A DNA stretch of 26,898 nt from JBJXFY01 sp046155815 (GTDB taxonomy: Bacteria > Verrucomicrobiota > Verrucomicrobiia > Limisphaerales > CAIMTB01): positions 1 through 26,898 of the forward strand of contig JBJXFY010000133.1 of assembly GCA_046155815.1 (NCBI GenBank). The letters are read 5' to 3'. Below the pieces are notes generated by a model that did not search any database, was not told the DNA's origin, and saw nothing but the letters and a program-made list of their open reading frames with translations. Of the stretch, positions 15,263 to 22,649 are shown one piece after another. The position numbers were made by a program, and so were the translations under genes. The stretch's first letter is position 1, and every line of letters begins with the position of its first letter.

Positions 15263-17122
15263 TCAACGCGGCGCGGCAAACCAGTGCTGCTGCCGCGCGA
15301 AGGCGATGAATTCCCCGGGCGTCTCGGCGACGCCGGAGAGGATCATCACGAGGCGGAGGTTGCGGTCGGAGAGGTTCCAGCTCGACCAGAGGATGCGGCG
15401 GGCCTGGAGGTAGTTGGCGAAGGCCTCGCCGTCGTTCTCAAACCAGTACACGGCGCGCGCCGGCTGCTGGTTGCGCTCGAGCTCGAGCTCGAGGGCGACG
15501 GCCGTGCCGAACGGATGCGGCACGACCTCGCGACGGCGGATCACCCAGCCACGGCGGCGGAGCGCGAGCTCGGGCGCCTCGAGCTGCGCGGGGTTCCGCG
15601 ACGGCAGGGACACGGTCACCTCGAATTTCCCGTATCCCGGCGTGACTGCGAGCGGGTCCGTGGCCGCGGCGCGCTCCGGCGGCGCGAGCAGGTCCGTGGC
15701 GGTGGCGCCGCGCATCGCCTGCTCGAAGCGGTTCTCCATCGGTTCCGGCCAGAACGCGGAGGCGTTCTGAAAGACGACCATGAGGATCAGGAAGATCAGC
15801 GCAAACCGTTGGATCGGCATCCACGCCTCATTGGCGTAGCCCTCCTCGCCGGAGGCCCAGTCCGTGCGCGGGCCGGCCATGGCCAGCAGGGCCAGCGAGG
15901 CCAGCGCGACGCCCGCGCGCGCGGCCACCAGCCACGCCGGTTCGGCCTCGGGCATAACTCCCATGAGCGTCGGCGGCATCAGGGCCATCCACGCCACCGC
16001 GGCGGCGAGGAAGACCCGTTTGGCCCAGAGCCGGTGCCAGGACATGAGGCCGATGATCGTGGCGCCCAACGCCGCGTAGCGCAGCAGGTCCAGCCCGGTG
16101 AACTCCGCCCCGAGCAGCAGCGCCAGCCCCGCCATCGCCAGCCCGGACGAGCGGGAATGGATCGGACCGGCGGGCGTGCGCAGCCGCAGCCGGTACAGCA
16201 GGACTACCATCGCCGCCGCGCCCAGCAGGGCCAGGCCGAAGAGCGGCCGGAGGGCCGGGCCTTCTGCCGGCGCCGTCTGCTGCACCGCGACCGCCATCGC
16301 CGCGATCCACGGCGGGTAGGCGCGGTGCTCCATCCAGTACCTGACGTGCCCATCGGCGGCGGCGGCGCCGAAGCGGCGGTCCAGCCCTCGTGCGAACGCG
16401 GCCACGGCCAACAGGGCGGCGGCCATCAGGCCCCACGCGGCCGGCGCGGAGCCGGCCGCAAGCCGGACCGCGGCCTCGTTGCCCGCGACCACCGCGGGGG
16501 CCAGCAGCGGCAGCGCCCACCAGAAACTCCTTCCGGGCAGCAGCAGCGCCGCCGCCAGCACGGCGAAGCGCAGCGCCACCTGCAGCCGCGTCACGCCGAG
16601 CTCGAGCGGCAGGCGCCAGGCCGGGTTGACCGCCGGGTCGTCAAAGGGCGCGAACCAGTCCTGCCGGCTCCCGCTGAAATCGAGCCAGAAAGGCAGCGCA
16701 AACGAGAACACCACCGGCAGCTTCAGCCACTCGAACCAGTTCACCGGACGCTCCCGCGGCCGCAGCCACGCCACGCCGACGGCCAGCAAGCCCACCGTCA
16801 TCATGAGCAGGAGCCCGCTCGCGATGCCGGTCGCCAGCAGCAGGTAGGCGATTGCCAGCTCGCGATGCGACGGCTCATCCCGGCCGTCGCGGCCGAAACC
16901 GTGCCGCGCATGCAGCGACGCCGCCACGGCCACCTGCAGCGGCAGGAACAGAAGGCAGACCAGCAGGTGGTCCGGCCACGAGTTCCGCTGCCCCCAGGCC
17001 AGCACCAGCGTCAGGTACAGCCCGAGCCATAGGAGAAAGACCCCCGTGCAACGCCGCCGGCCGGCCGCAGGCGCGGCCGCTTCGGCGGCGGCGGAAGCAA
17101 CGGCGCTCACGGCGGGGCTCAC
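15263..17122 (-). CDS. Multi-pass membrane protein with C-terminal soluble domain; distant resemblance to exosortase/EpsI
   Basis: This encodes 619 residues from a GTG at 17122 that overlaps the rlmI stop in a GTGA motif. Roughly 12-14 hydrophobic helices span residues 25-455 and about 160 soluble residues follow. The layout (LLLMMTVGLLAVGVAWL, LPVVFSFALPFWLDF) recalls exosortases, and the C-terminal part (ARAVYWFENDGEAFANYLQA, then RLVMILSG) recalls the EpsI domain fused to some of them. However, only two cysteines exist (C25 and C56), both at the N-terminus, and the catalytic Cys-Ser-Gly context is absent, so it cannot be a standard exosortase. It could be a degenerate or non-catalytic relative, or an unrelated membrane protein. 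Function is not assigned. Translational coupling to rlmI suggests co-expression, not a shared function. Confidence 0.7.
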   Translation of the reverse strand: MSPAVSAVASAAAEAAAPAAGRRRCTGVFLLWLGLYLTLVLAWGQRNSWPDHLLVCLLFLPLQVAVAASLHARHGFGRDGRDEPSHRELAIAYLLLATGIASGLLLMMTVGLLAVGVAWLRPRERPVNWFEWLKLPVVFSFALPFWLDFSGSRQDWFAPFDDPAVNPAWRLPLELGVTRLQVALRFAVLAAALLLPGRSFWWALPLLAPAVVAGNEAAVRLAAGSAPAAWGLMAAALLAVAAFARGLDRRFGAAAADGHVRYWMEHRAYPPWIAAMAVAVQQTAPAEGPALRPLFGLALLGAAAMVVLLYRLRLRTPAGPIHSRSSGLAMAGLALLLGAEFTGLDLLRYAALGATIIGLMSWHRLWAKRVFLAAAVAWMALMPPTLMGVMPEAEPAWLVAARAGVALASLALLAMAGPRTDWASGEEGYANEAWMPIQRFALIFLILMVVFQNASAFWPEPMENRFEQAMRGATATDLLAPPERAAATDPLAVTPGYGKFEVTVSLPSRNPAQLEAPELALRRRGWVIRRREVVPHPFGTAVALELELERNQQPARAVYWFENDGEAFANYLQARRILWSSWNLSDRNLRLVMILSGVAETPGEFIAFARQQHWFAAPR

Positions 17123-18393
17123 GCGGGCAGCACCTCGTAGGCGAAGCCCTTCAGGTACTCCGTCTCCGGCACCGCCGGCAGCACCGGATGGTCCGCCGCC
17201 TGCGCGTACACCGCCACGCGCCGGAGCTGCCGGCGCGCATCGTGCGCGGCGGCCACGATGGCCGACTCGAACAGCGGCGCCGGGACGTGATGCGAGCAGC
17301 AGAACGTCGCGATCAGGCCGCCCGGCCGTACCAGTCGCAAGGCGCGCAGGTGGATTTCCTTGTAGCCGCGCAGCGCGTCCGGCACCGCCGAGCGGGTCCG
17401 CGTGAAGGACGGCGGATCGAGGATGGCGAGGTCGTAGCGCGGCACCACCTGCTCATGCGGCGGCGCGGCCGTCTGCTCGCGGAGCCAGTCGAAGACGTTG
17501 GCCGTGGCGAAGCGGCACCGATCCGAGAGACCGTGCTCCGCCGCGGCACGCTCCGCCCGCGCCACGGCGTCCGCGCTCTGATCAACAAGCGTCACCTCCG
17601 CCGCGCCGGCGCGGGCCGCGGCCAGGCCGAAGCCGCCCATGAAGCTGAAGCAGTCCAGCACCCGCCCGCCCGCGGCGAGGCGCGCCACCAGGGCATGGTT
17701 TTCCTGCTGGTCGAGGTACAGCCCCGTCTTGTGCCCGGCCGAGAGGTCGGCGCGGAACTGCAGCCCGTTCAGGCGCACCGGGAGGGCCTTCAGCTCGTCG
17801 TCGCCCAGCGATCCGGCCAGCAGGCCCTCCGCCGGCGGCAGCCCCTCGAAGCGCCGCGCCGCCATGTCGTTCCGTTCCACGATGGCCCGCGGGCGCACCA
17901 GCTCCTGCAGCAGGCGGACCAGCATCGGCTTCCGCTGCTCCATGCCGACGGACGACGTCTGCAGCACCAGCACGTCCTCGTACCGGTCCACGATGAGGCC
18001 GCTGAGCCGGTCGCCCTCGGCGTTCACGAGACGGCAGGAGGTGGCCTCCGGCAGGAAGCGCCGGCGATGCCCGAGGGCCGCCTCGAGCCGACGCTTGAAG
18101 AACGCGTCGTCCAGCTCCACCCGCTCCTGCGCCAGCACGCGCACGCGGATCTTGGACCGGGAGTTGTAGAAGCCCACGCCGAGGAAACGGCGGCGGAGGT
18201 CCTTCACCTGCACCACGTCGCCGTCGCGCGGCTCACGCGTCACGCGGTCCACCGCGCCCTCATACACCCACGGATGGCCGGCCAGCACGCGGTCCACGTC
18301 CGCCGGCCGCAGGTACGCGGTGGGGACGCTGTCGGCGGCGGCCTCGGCCGCCGGGCGGGGCCGCGCGGGCGGCCGTCGGGGTGCAGGATTCAT
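17119..18393 (-). CDS. rlmI: Class I SAM-dependent 23S rRNA (cytosine-C5) methyltransferase, RlmI-like
   Basis: This encodes 424 residues from the ATG at 18393; an ATG at 18405 adds MAGR and is possible. Residues about 25-95 are a PUA RNA-binding domain (LRPADVDRVLAGHPWVYEGA). A linking domain follows with SGLIVDRYED and GHKTGLYLDQQENH (220-233). The Rossmann methyltransferase domain has SAM motif I VLDCFSFMGGFG (245-256), acidic D271, motif IV ILDPPSF (324-330), a catalytic-type cysteine in FCCSHH (364-369) and a terminal TEYLKG. E. coli RlmI makes m5C1962 in 23S rRNA, and the same reaction is expected here. It lies 56 bp after holA and overlaps the membrane-protein start by 4 bp. Confidence 0.88.
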   Translation of the reverse strand: MNPAPRRPPARPRPAAEAAADSVPTAYLRPADVDRVLAGHPWVYEGAVDRVTREPRDGDVVQVKDLRRRFLGVGFYNSRSKIRVRVLAQERVELDDAFFKRRLEAALGHRRRFLPEATSCRLVNAEGDRLSGLIVDRYEDVLVLQTSSVGMEQRKPMLVRLLQELVRPRAIVERNDMAARRFEGLPPAEGLLAGSLGDDELKALPVRLNGLQFRADLSAGHKTGLYLDQQENHALVARLAAGGRVLDCFSFMGGFGLAAARAGAAEVTLVDQSADAVARAERAAAEHGLSDRCRFATANVFDWLREQTAAPPHEQVVPRYDLAILDPPSFTRTRSAVPDALRGYKEIHLRALRLVRPGGLIATFCCSHHVPAPLFESAIVAAAHDARRQLRRVAVYAQAADHPVLPAVPETEYLKGFAYEVLPA

Positions 18394-18449
18394 CCGGCCC
18401 GCCATGAGAGCCTGCAGCCGGGCTGGGGGAAAAGGCTTTTCGGGGCGGC

Positions 18450-19592
18450 TCAGGCCCCACGCCCGGCCGCAGGCAGCCCCACGATCTCCACCAGCGTCCG
18501 CTGGAGGATGAGCGGCCGGTCCAGCGCGCTGCCGACGAGCAGGCGGTTGCACTGGAGCAGGAGCTCGAGCGCGCGCACCAGCTCCGCGCCCGTCCAGCGG
18601 GCGGACTGCTGCGCCGCGCGGAAAAGGACGTAGGCGTTGATCTTCCGCGGGTCGAAGCGCGGGTCCGACGCCAGCCGGTCCCCGGCCAGGTTCTTGTGCC
18701 GCGCGGCAAAGTCGCCATAGCTGCCGCCGGCTTGGAGCAGCCTTTCGCGCAGGAGTTCGCGGGCGAGCAGCAGGGCGCGGACCTTGGCGATCAGCCCATA
18801 CAGCAGCCCGATCTCGCTGGCCTCGCGGTCGGTGCGCATGGCCCACAACTCCTCGTCCAGCGTGCGCAGCACGCGCGGCAGGTCGCGGTCCCCCACGGCG
18901 TCGGCCAGGGCAAAGGCGCGGGCGTGCTTGGCCCGGACGCCCACGGCGGCCACGTCGGCGGCGGTGATCTCCGGCCGGTCGCCGGCGTAGAGCGCGAGCT
19001 TCTCACACTCGCTGGCGAGCAGGCGGCTGTTCGGGCCCACCTGCGCCACAAGCGCGGCCAGGGCGTCGGCGGCGGGCCGCTTGCCCAAGGTCCGGAACTC
19101 CCGCGCCGCGAGGCTCTCCGCCTTGTCCGCCCAGTCGCGGTCGCTCGCGGACAGGCCCTGAAACATCTCGGCGGTGCCGGCCTTTTCGACGGCCTTGTAG
19201 AAGGCCTTCCGGCGGTCCACCGCAGGCGCGGTGATCAGGAGCCGGATGCCGTCCCAGCGGAAGGTCTTGAGCAGCTCGCCCAGGCCGGCCAAGGCGTCCT
19301 TCACCTCCCGGCCCTCGGAGGTGCGGTCATCCGTGAGGAAGCTGCAGCCTCGGAACCAGACGAGGCGCGCCCCGCCGAAAAAGGGCAGCGTGAGCAGCGC
19401 CTCGCGGAGGCGCGCGAGCGCGCGGAGGGCTTCGTCACCATTGGCCGCGGCGGCTTCGAGCGACTCGGTCTCCGCACCGGGGCAGGCGGACTGCCACGCG
19501 GCGAGGACCTCGCGGGCCCGGCGGACGACGGCCACGTCGTCATCGCCGTGCAGGAGCACGAGCGGGCCGGGGGCGGCGGACGGGGCGGGCAT
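18450..19592 (-). CDS. holA: DNA polymerase III subunit delta
   Basis: This 380-residue protein matches HolA in length and plan. An N-terminal AAA+-like domain without a working nucleotide site begins LVLLHGDDDVAVVRRAREVL, followed by LREALLTLPFFGGARLVWFR. The middle has RLLITAPAVDRRKAFYKAVE, then EFRTLGKRPAADALAALVAQ and SECEKLALYAG, and the C-terminal helical collar ends with LNQ-like packing (QSARWTGAELVRALELLLQC). Delta is the wrench that opens the beta sliding clamp within the clamp loader. The ATG at 19592 shares its A with the TGA of the upstream nuclease gene, so the two are translationally coupled. Confidence 0.87.
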   Translation of the reverse strand: MPAPSAAPGPLVLLHGDDDVAVVRRAREVLAAWQSACPGAETESLEAAAANGDEALRALARLREALLTLPFFGGARLVWFRGCSFLTDDRTSEGREVKDALAGLGELLKTFRWDGIRLLITAPAVDRRKAFYKAVEKAGTAEMFQGLSASDRDWADKAESLAAREFRTLGKRPAADALAALVAQVGPNSRLLASECEKLALYAGDRPEITAADVAAVGVRAKHARAFALADAVGDRDLPRVLRTLDEELWAMRTDREASEIGLLYGLIAKVRALLLARELLRERLLQAGGSYGDFAARHKNLAGDRLASDPRFDPRKINAYVLFRAAQQSARWTGAELVRALELLLQCNRLLVGSALDRPLILQRTLVEIVGLPAAGRGA

Positions 19593-20056
19593 CAGGCCCC
19601 CTCGCCCTCGCCGGCGCTGGTCTGCTCGGTGAGGTTGCTCAGCAGCTCCGTGGCGTCCTCGACCTGCTGGAAGAGCGGGCTGGAGACGAAGATCGGGGCG
19701 CCCTTGGCGACGGCGAGCGCGAGGCAGTCGCTGGGCCGGGCATCCAGCTCGACCACGTTGGTGCCGAGGTCGTTCTTTTCGCGGAGGGTGAGGCGGGCGA
19801 TGTAGGTGCTGTCGCGCAGCTCGGTGATGACCACGCGGTCCACTTGGATGCCGAAGCCGTTGAAGATCTGGTTGAGCAGGTCGTGGGTGAGCGGGCGGTT
19901 GTGGCGCTTCTTCTGGAGGCAGTCGTGGATGACGCGGCCCATGCCCTCCTCGACCTGGATGACGAAGACCTTGTCGTCGTTGCCGAGGAAGATGCCCCAG
20001 CCCTGCACGCCGGGCACGATGCCGCGCAACTGCACCTGCACCGGGTCATTTTTCAC
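19592..20056 (-). CDS. Bifunctional nuclease family protein (DUF151)
   Basis: This encodes 154 residues from a GTG at 20056 (VKNDPVQVQLRGIVPGVQGW). An earlier in-frame start at 20146 would add 30 residues without family character. Core motifs are WGIFLGNDDKVFVIQVEEGM, HDLLNQIFNGFGIQVDRVVI and the signature LDARPSDCLALAVAKGAPIF. The family includes plant BBD proteins and the Thermotoga TM0160 structure. Nuclease activity on DNA and RNA was reported for plant members, but the bacterial role is unclear. The last ~20 residues are acidic and probably disordered (LTEQTSAGEGEGA). It is the first gene of the minus-strand run and overlaps holA by 1 nt. Confidence 0.88.
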   Translation of the reverse strand: MKNDPVQVQLRGIVPGVQGWGIFLGNDDKVFVIQVEEGMGRVIHDCLQKKRHNRPLTHDLLNQIFNGFGIQVDRVVITELRDSTYIARLTLREKNDLGTNVVELDARPSDCLALAVAKGAPIFVSSPLFQQVEDATELLSNLTEQTSAGEGEGA

Positions 20057-20112
20057 GCGCCAAGTCTGGAGGCGGGAAAGCGAAAGACAAGCGGGTCGAG
20101 CGCCAGGCGGAA

Positions 20113-20144
20113 GCCCGGGCCGGAACGCCGGCCACCGCCCGGGC
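20113..20144. terminator. Strong G+C hairpin in the gap after the Gfo/Idh/MocA gene
   Basis: GGCCGG (20118-20123) and CCGGCC (20128-20133) form a perfect 6-bp stem with an AACG tetraloop. GCCCG (20113-20117) and CGGGC (20140-20144) can extend it across a 6-nt bulge. A second hairpin, CCGGAA (20173-20178) with TTCCGG (20187-20192), lies nearby. Both fall in the 217-bp gap (20057-20273) between the oxidoreductase stop and the nuclease start. They could end the oxidoreductase transcript or sit in the nuclease leader. No gene is seen in this gap. Confidence 0.35.
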
Positions 20145-20273
20145 ATTCAGCGCCGGAGGCGAGGATCGCGGCCCGGAAGACTCCGTTTCCGGTCCTTTCC
20201 AAGCTTCGCCGCCCGGGGGGGATGGGAACCGCCCGGACGGGGTGGGTCCAGCGATCCCTTCACGCAACCGGCA

Positions 20274-21347
20274 TCAGACTTCCACCCACCGCCCCTCCGT
20301 GGCGGACTGGACTGCCGCCTCCATCACCTGCTGAGCGCGCGCGCCGTCGTGGAAGGTGATGGCGCAATCGCGCTCCTCGCGGATGGCGCTGACGAATTCA
20401 AGCGCCTGATCATAGCGGAAGCTGATCAGCGGGTCGCCGGCGCCGGGTTCGCGCGGGCAGCCGGGCCAGACCCAGAACTCGGGCGGCACGGGCAGTGGTC
20501 GCAGGCCCGGCCCGCCGGGCACGCCGTGCTGGAGCTCGTTCCACGCACCGGTGGTGAAGCTGAAGCTGCCCGCGCTGCCGTTCAGTTCCACGCGGTCGGG
20601 GCTGCGCCAGCTCTCGTTCACGCCGGTGGCGAGCTTCGAGCTTTCAAACACCCCGGTCGCGCCGGCGGCGAACTCGGCGAGCAGGCCGACCCAGTCGTCC
20701 GTGTCGTTCGGGGCGCCGCCGCGCACGGGCGTGAGGTTGCGCAGGCTGGCCACCAGGCGGCGCATCGGGCCGACCAGATGGTGGGCAAAATCGATCCGGT
20801 GGCTCAGCATGTCGCCGATCTCGCCGGTGCCGGCGAGCTTCTTCACCTGCCGCCAGCCAAGGTGGCGCGTGCCCCAGTCCTGCAGCCGGCAGCAGCGGTA
20901 GTGCCAGGGCTGCCCGAGGTCGCCGCGTTCCACGAGGTGCTTCAGGTAGCGCATCGCCGGCACGAAGCGGTAGGTGAAGGCCGTCATGTGCCGCACTCCG
21001 GCGCGGTCCGCCTCGTCCGCCATGCGGCGGGCGTCCACGGCGGAGAGCGCCAGGGGCTTCTCGCAAAGGACATGTTTGCCGTGGCGCACGGCGGCGATGG
21101 CGATGTCCGGGTGGAGGAAGTTGGGCGTGGCAATGATGACGGCGTGGACGTCGTCTCGCGTGACCACGTCCTCCCAACGCGCGGCGGCGACCGGAGCGCC
21201 GGTCGCCCGGCGGGCGGCCTCAAGGGTGGCGGCCTCGGCGTCACAGAGGGCGTGGACGCGCACGTCCGGGCACAGCGCGAGGCCGGGCAGGTGGTTTTGC
21301 AGGGTGATGCCGCCGGTGCCGACGAGGGCGAAATTCAACATGCTCAT
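20274..21347 (-). CDS. Gfo/Idh/MocA-family oxidoreductase
   Basis: This encodes 357 residues from the ATG at 21347 (MSMLNFALVGTGGITLQNHL). The N-terminal Rossmann domain has GTGGI (dinucleotide binding), then VHAVIIATPNFLHPDIAIAA and the family signature GKHVLCEKPLALS with catalytic-type lysine. The C-terminal alpha/beta domain has YRFVPAMRYLKHLVERGDLG, then GEIGDMLSHRIDFAHHLVG, where D and H occupy the usual active-site positions. Members oxidise or reduce sugars, inositols and related compounds with NAD(P). The substrate cannot be read from sequence. There is no secretion signal, unlike many verrucomicrobial relatives that carry a Tat signal, so it is cytoplasmic. It lies 51 bp after the gene of unknown function, possibly on the nrdR transcript. 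Confidence 0.92.
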   Translation of the reverse strand: MSMLNFALVGTGGITLQNHLPGLALCPDVRVHALCDAEAATLEAARRATGAPVAAARWEDVVTRDDVHAVIIATPNFLHPDIAIAAVRHGKHVLCEKPLALSAVDARRMADEADRAGVRHMTAFTYRFVPAMRYLKHLVERGDLGQPWHYRCCRLQDWGTRHLGWRQVKKLAGTGEIGDMLSHRIDFAHHLVGPMRRLVASLRNLTPVRGGAPNDTDDWVGLLAEFAAGATGVFESSKLATGVNESWRSPDRVELNGSAGSFSFTTGAWNELQHGVPGGPGLRPLPVPPEFWVWPGCPREPGAGDPLISFRYDQALEFVSAIREERDCAITFHDGARAQQVMEAAVQSATEGRWVEV

Positions 21348-21398
21348 GGGGCGGGCGGCTCTACCGCGCGGCCCGGCCGGTGGCAACGCCGGGCGCGG

Positions 21399-21968
21399 CT
21401 ACCGGATCACCAGCGTGCAGCCGGTCCGGCCACCGCCGGACTGCCAGCAGGCGCGCACGAAACGCACGATCTCGTCGCTCGCGGCTTCGGTTGCCGGGCA
21501 CCAGCGTTGCCGCGCCGCCAGCCGCTGCGCGGAGCGCTTGAGGCCGACCAGGTGCAGCGCGGGGGGCGAAGTGTGGAGCAGGGCCTGAACATGCTCCCGG
21601 AGGCGGGCGAAGAAGGTGAGCGCGTGGCCGCCGGACTGGACGTACAGCGACTCGAGGTCGGCGCCGGCGATCTGGCCCGGCGGCGTCTGGGTGGGCGCCG
21701 CCCCCCCCTCCGTTGCCTTCACGTCGAAGCCCAGCCCGCGCAGCACGCGTTCGAGCACCTCGGTGAATTCAGCCACCGTCACCGTGTCCCGGCCGAGATC
21801 CTGCCGGAAATAGTGCAGCACGGCGGCGGCGGCCTCGCGCACCGTGTGGGGATCAAGCTGCCCGGCGGCGTCGCCCAGCAGTTCGAGCGTCACGGTTTCG
21901 GCCGAGCAGGGGATTTTGTCCCCGTCGGAAACCTCAAAGACCAGGCAGTCGGAGCGTAGCTGGATCAT
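21399..21968 (-). CDS. Unrecognised protein encoded by a gene overlapping nrdR
   Basis: This encodes 189 residues from the ATG at 21968, inside the last 35 bp of nrdR. I do not recognise the family. The N-terminal half (1-85) is mixed alpha/beta with regular helices (HTVREAAAAVLHYFRQDLGR, then TVAEFTEVLERVLRGLGF), which vaguely resemble the helix spacing of an ATP-cone. A Pro/Thr-rich linker follows (about 86-100). The C-terminal half is mainly helical (GGHALTFFARLREHVQALLH, then RSAQRLAARQRWCPATEAAS) and ends LVIR. There is no signal peptide or membrane segment, so it is cytoplasmic. The overlap and shared strand make co-translation with nrdR likely. Confidence 0.7.
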   Translation of the reverse strand: MIQLRSDCLVFEVSDGDKIPCSAETVTLELLGDAAGQLDPHTVREAAAAVLHYFRQDLGRDTVTVAEFTEVLERVLRGLGFDVKATEGGAAPTQTPPGQIAGADLESLYVQSGGHALTFFARLREHVQALLHTSPPALHLVGLKRSAQRLAARQRWCPATEAASDEIVRFVRACWQSGGGRTGCTLVIR

Positions 21969-22422
21969 GGCGGTTGCGTTCGAGCTTGTTGACGACCTGC
22001 ACGAAGTCATCGGCCTCGTCGAAACGGCGATAGACGCTGGCGTAGCGGATGTAGGCCACCTTGTCCAAGGCCCTCAGCCCTTCCATCACCCGCTCGCCGA
22101 CCGCGCTCACCGGCACCTCGCTCTCGAACTCGTGGCCGAGCGCGGCCGTGATGTGGTCCACCGTCTCCTCGATCTCCTCGGAGGACACCGGCCGCTTCTC
22201 GCAGGCGCGGCGGATGCCCCCGAGCAGCTTCTCGCGCGAGAAAGCCTCCCGCCGGCCGTCCCGCTTCAGCACCTGGAGCTGCCGGTGCTCCACTTCCTCG
22301 TAGGTCGTGAAGCGATGGCTGCACCCGAGGCACTCGCGGCGACGGCGGATGGTCGTCCCTTCGCGCGAGCTGCGCGAGTCAATGACCTTGTCATCCTGAT
22401 CACCACACTTCGGGCACCGCAT
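21934..22422 (-). CDS. nrdR: Transcriptional repressor NrdR
   Basis: This encodes 162 residues from the ATG at 22422 (MRCPKCGDQDDKVIDSRSSR), the canonical NrdR start. The zinc ribbon has C3, C6, C31 and C34 (RRRRECLGCSHRFTTYEEVE). Residues about 46-136 are the ATP-cone (VLKRDGRREAFSREKLLGGI, RRACEKRPVSSEEIEETVDH, VMEGLRALDKVAYIRYASVY). NrdR reads the ATP/dATP balance through the cone and, when dATP is high, represses ribonucleotide reductase genes by binding paired 16-bp boxes. All elements are intact. Two candidate boxes lie just upstream, which suggests autoregulation. The gene overlaps the next one by 35 bp. Confidence 0.96.
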   Translation of the reverse strand: MRCPKCGDQDDKVIDSRSSREGTTIRRRRECLGCSHRFTTYEEVEHRQLQVLKRDGRREAFSREKLLGGIRRACEKRPVSSEEIEETVDHITAALGHEFESEVPVSAVGERVMEGLRALDKVAYIRYASVYRRFDEADDFVQVVNKLERNRHDPATLRLPGL

Positions 22423-22440
22423 GGAGTTTCGCCGGGCCGG

Positions 22441-22488
22441 CCACAGCCGGTTGAGGCCTGGGGAATGCTTGGCCACAGCCGGTTGTGG
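22441..22488. promoter_or_regulatory. Two candidate NrdR boxes spaced 32 bp apart
   Basis: Box 1, CCACAGCCGGTTGAGG (22441-22456), and box 2, CCACAGCCGGTTGTGG (22473-22488), are near-palindromes on a 15-bp direct repeat (GGCCACAGCCGGTTG). Aligned to the known 16-bp NrdR box (aCaCwAtATaTwGtGt), the outer CACA and TTGTG positions match, and the central ATAT is replaced by CCGG. Centre-to-centre spacing is 32 bp, three helical turns, as required for cooperative NrdR binding. They lie 19-66 bp upstream of the nrdR start codon. Confidence 0.62.
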
Positions 22489-22649
22489 CGTCAAGCGACG
22501 GACCTGTGAAGTTGCCCACTGACGGACGGTGGCGGCGATGCGCGCTACGGCCGCACAGCCAAGGCGTCCCACGTCGGATGGGCCCACGGAACGTCGCCGC
22601 GCCGATCCCGACCCCTTGCGCCCGCCTGCTTCCCCGCCAGTCTGCCGGC

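Noticed and set aside
15284..18633. Two long plus-strand frames (582 and 593 codons)
   Set aside because: Arg/His/Gln-rich shadows opposite the membrane protein and rlmI, which carry real motifs.
22514..22530. CCCACTG as part of a cobalamin riboswitch before the CbiX-like gene
   Set aside because: Only a short partial match; the other conserved riboswitch blocks and the B12 box are not seen in 22489-22649.
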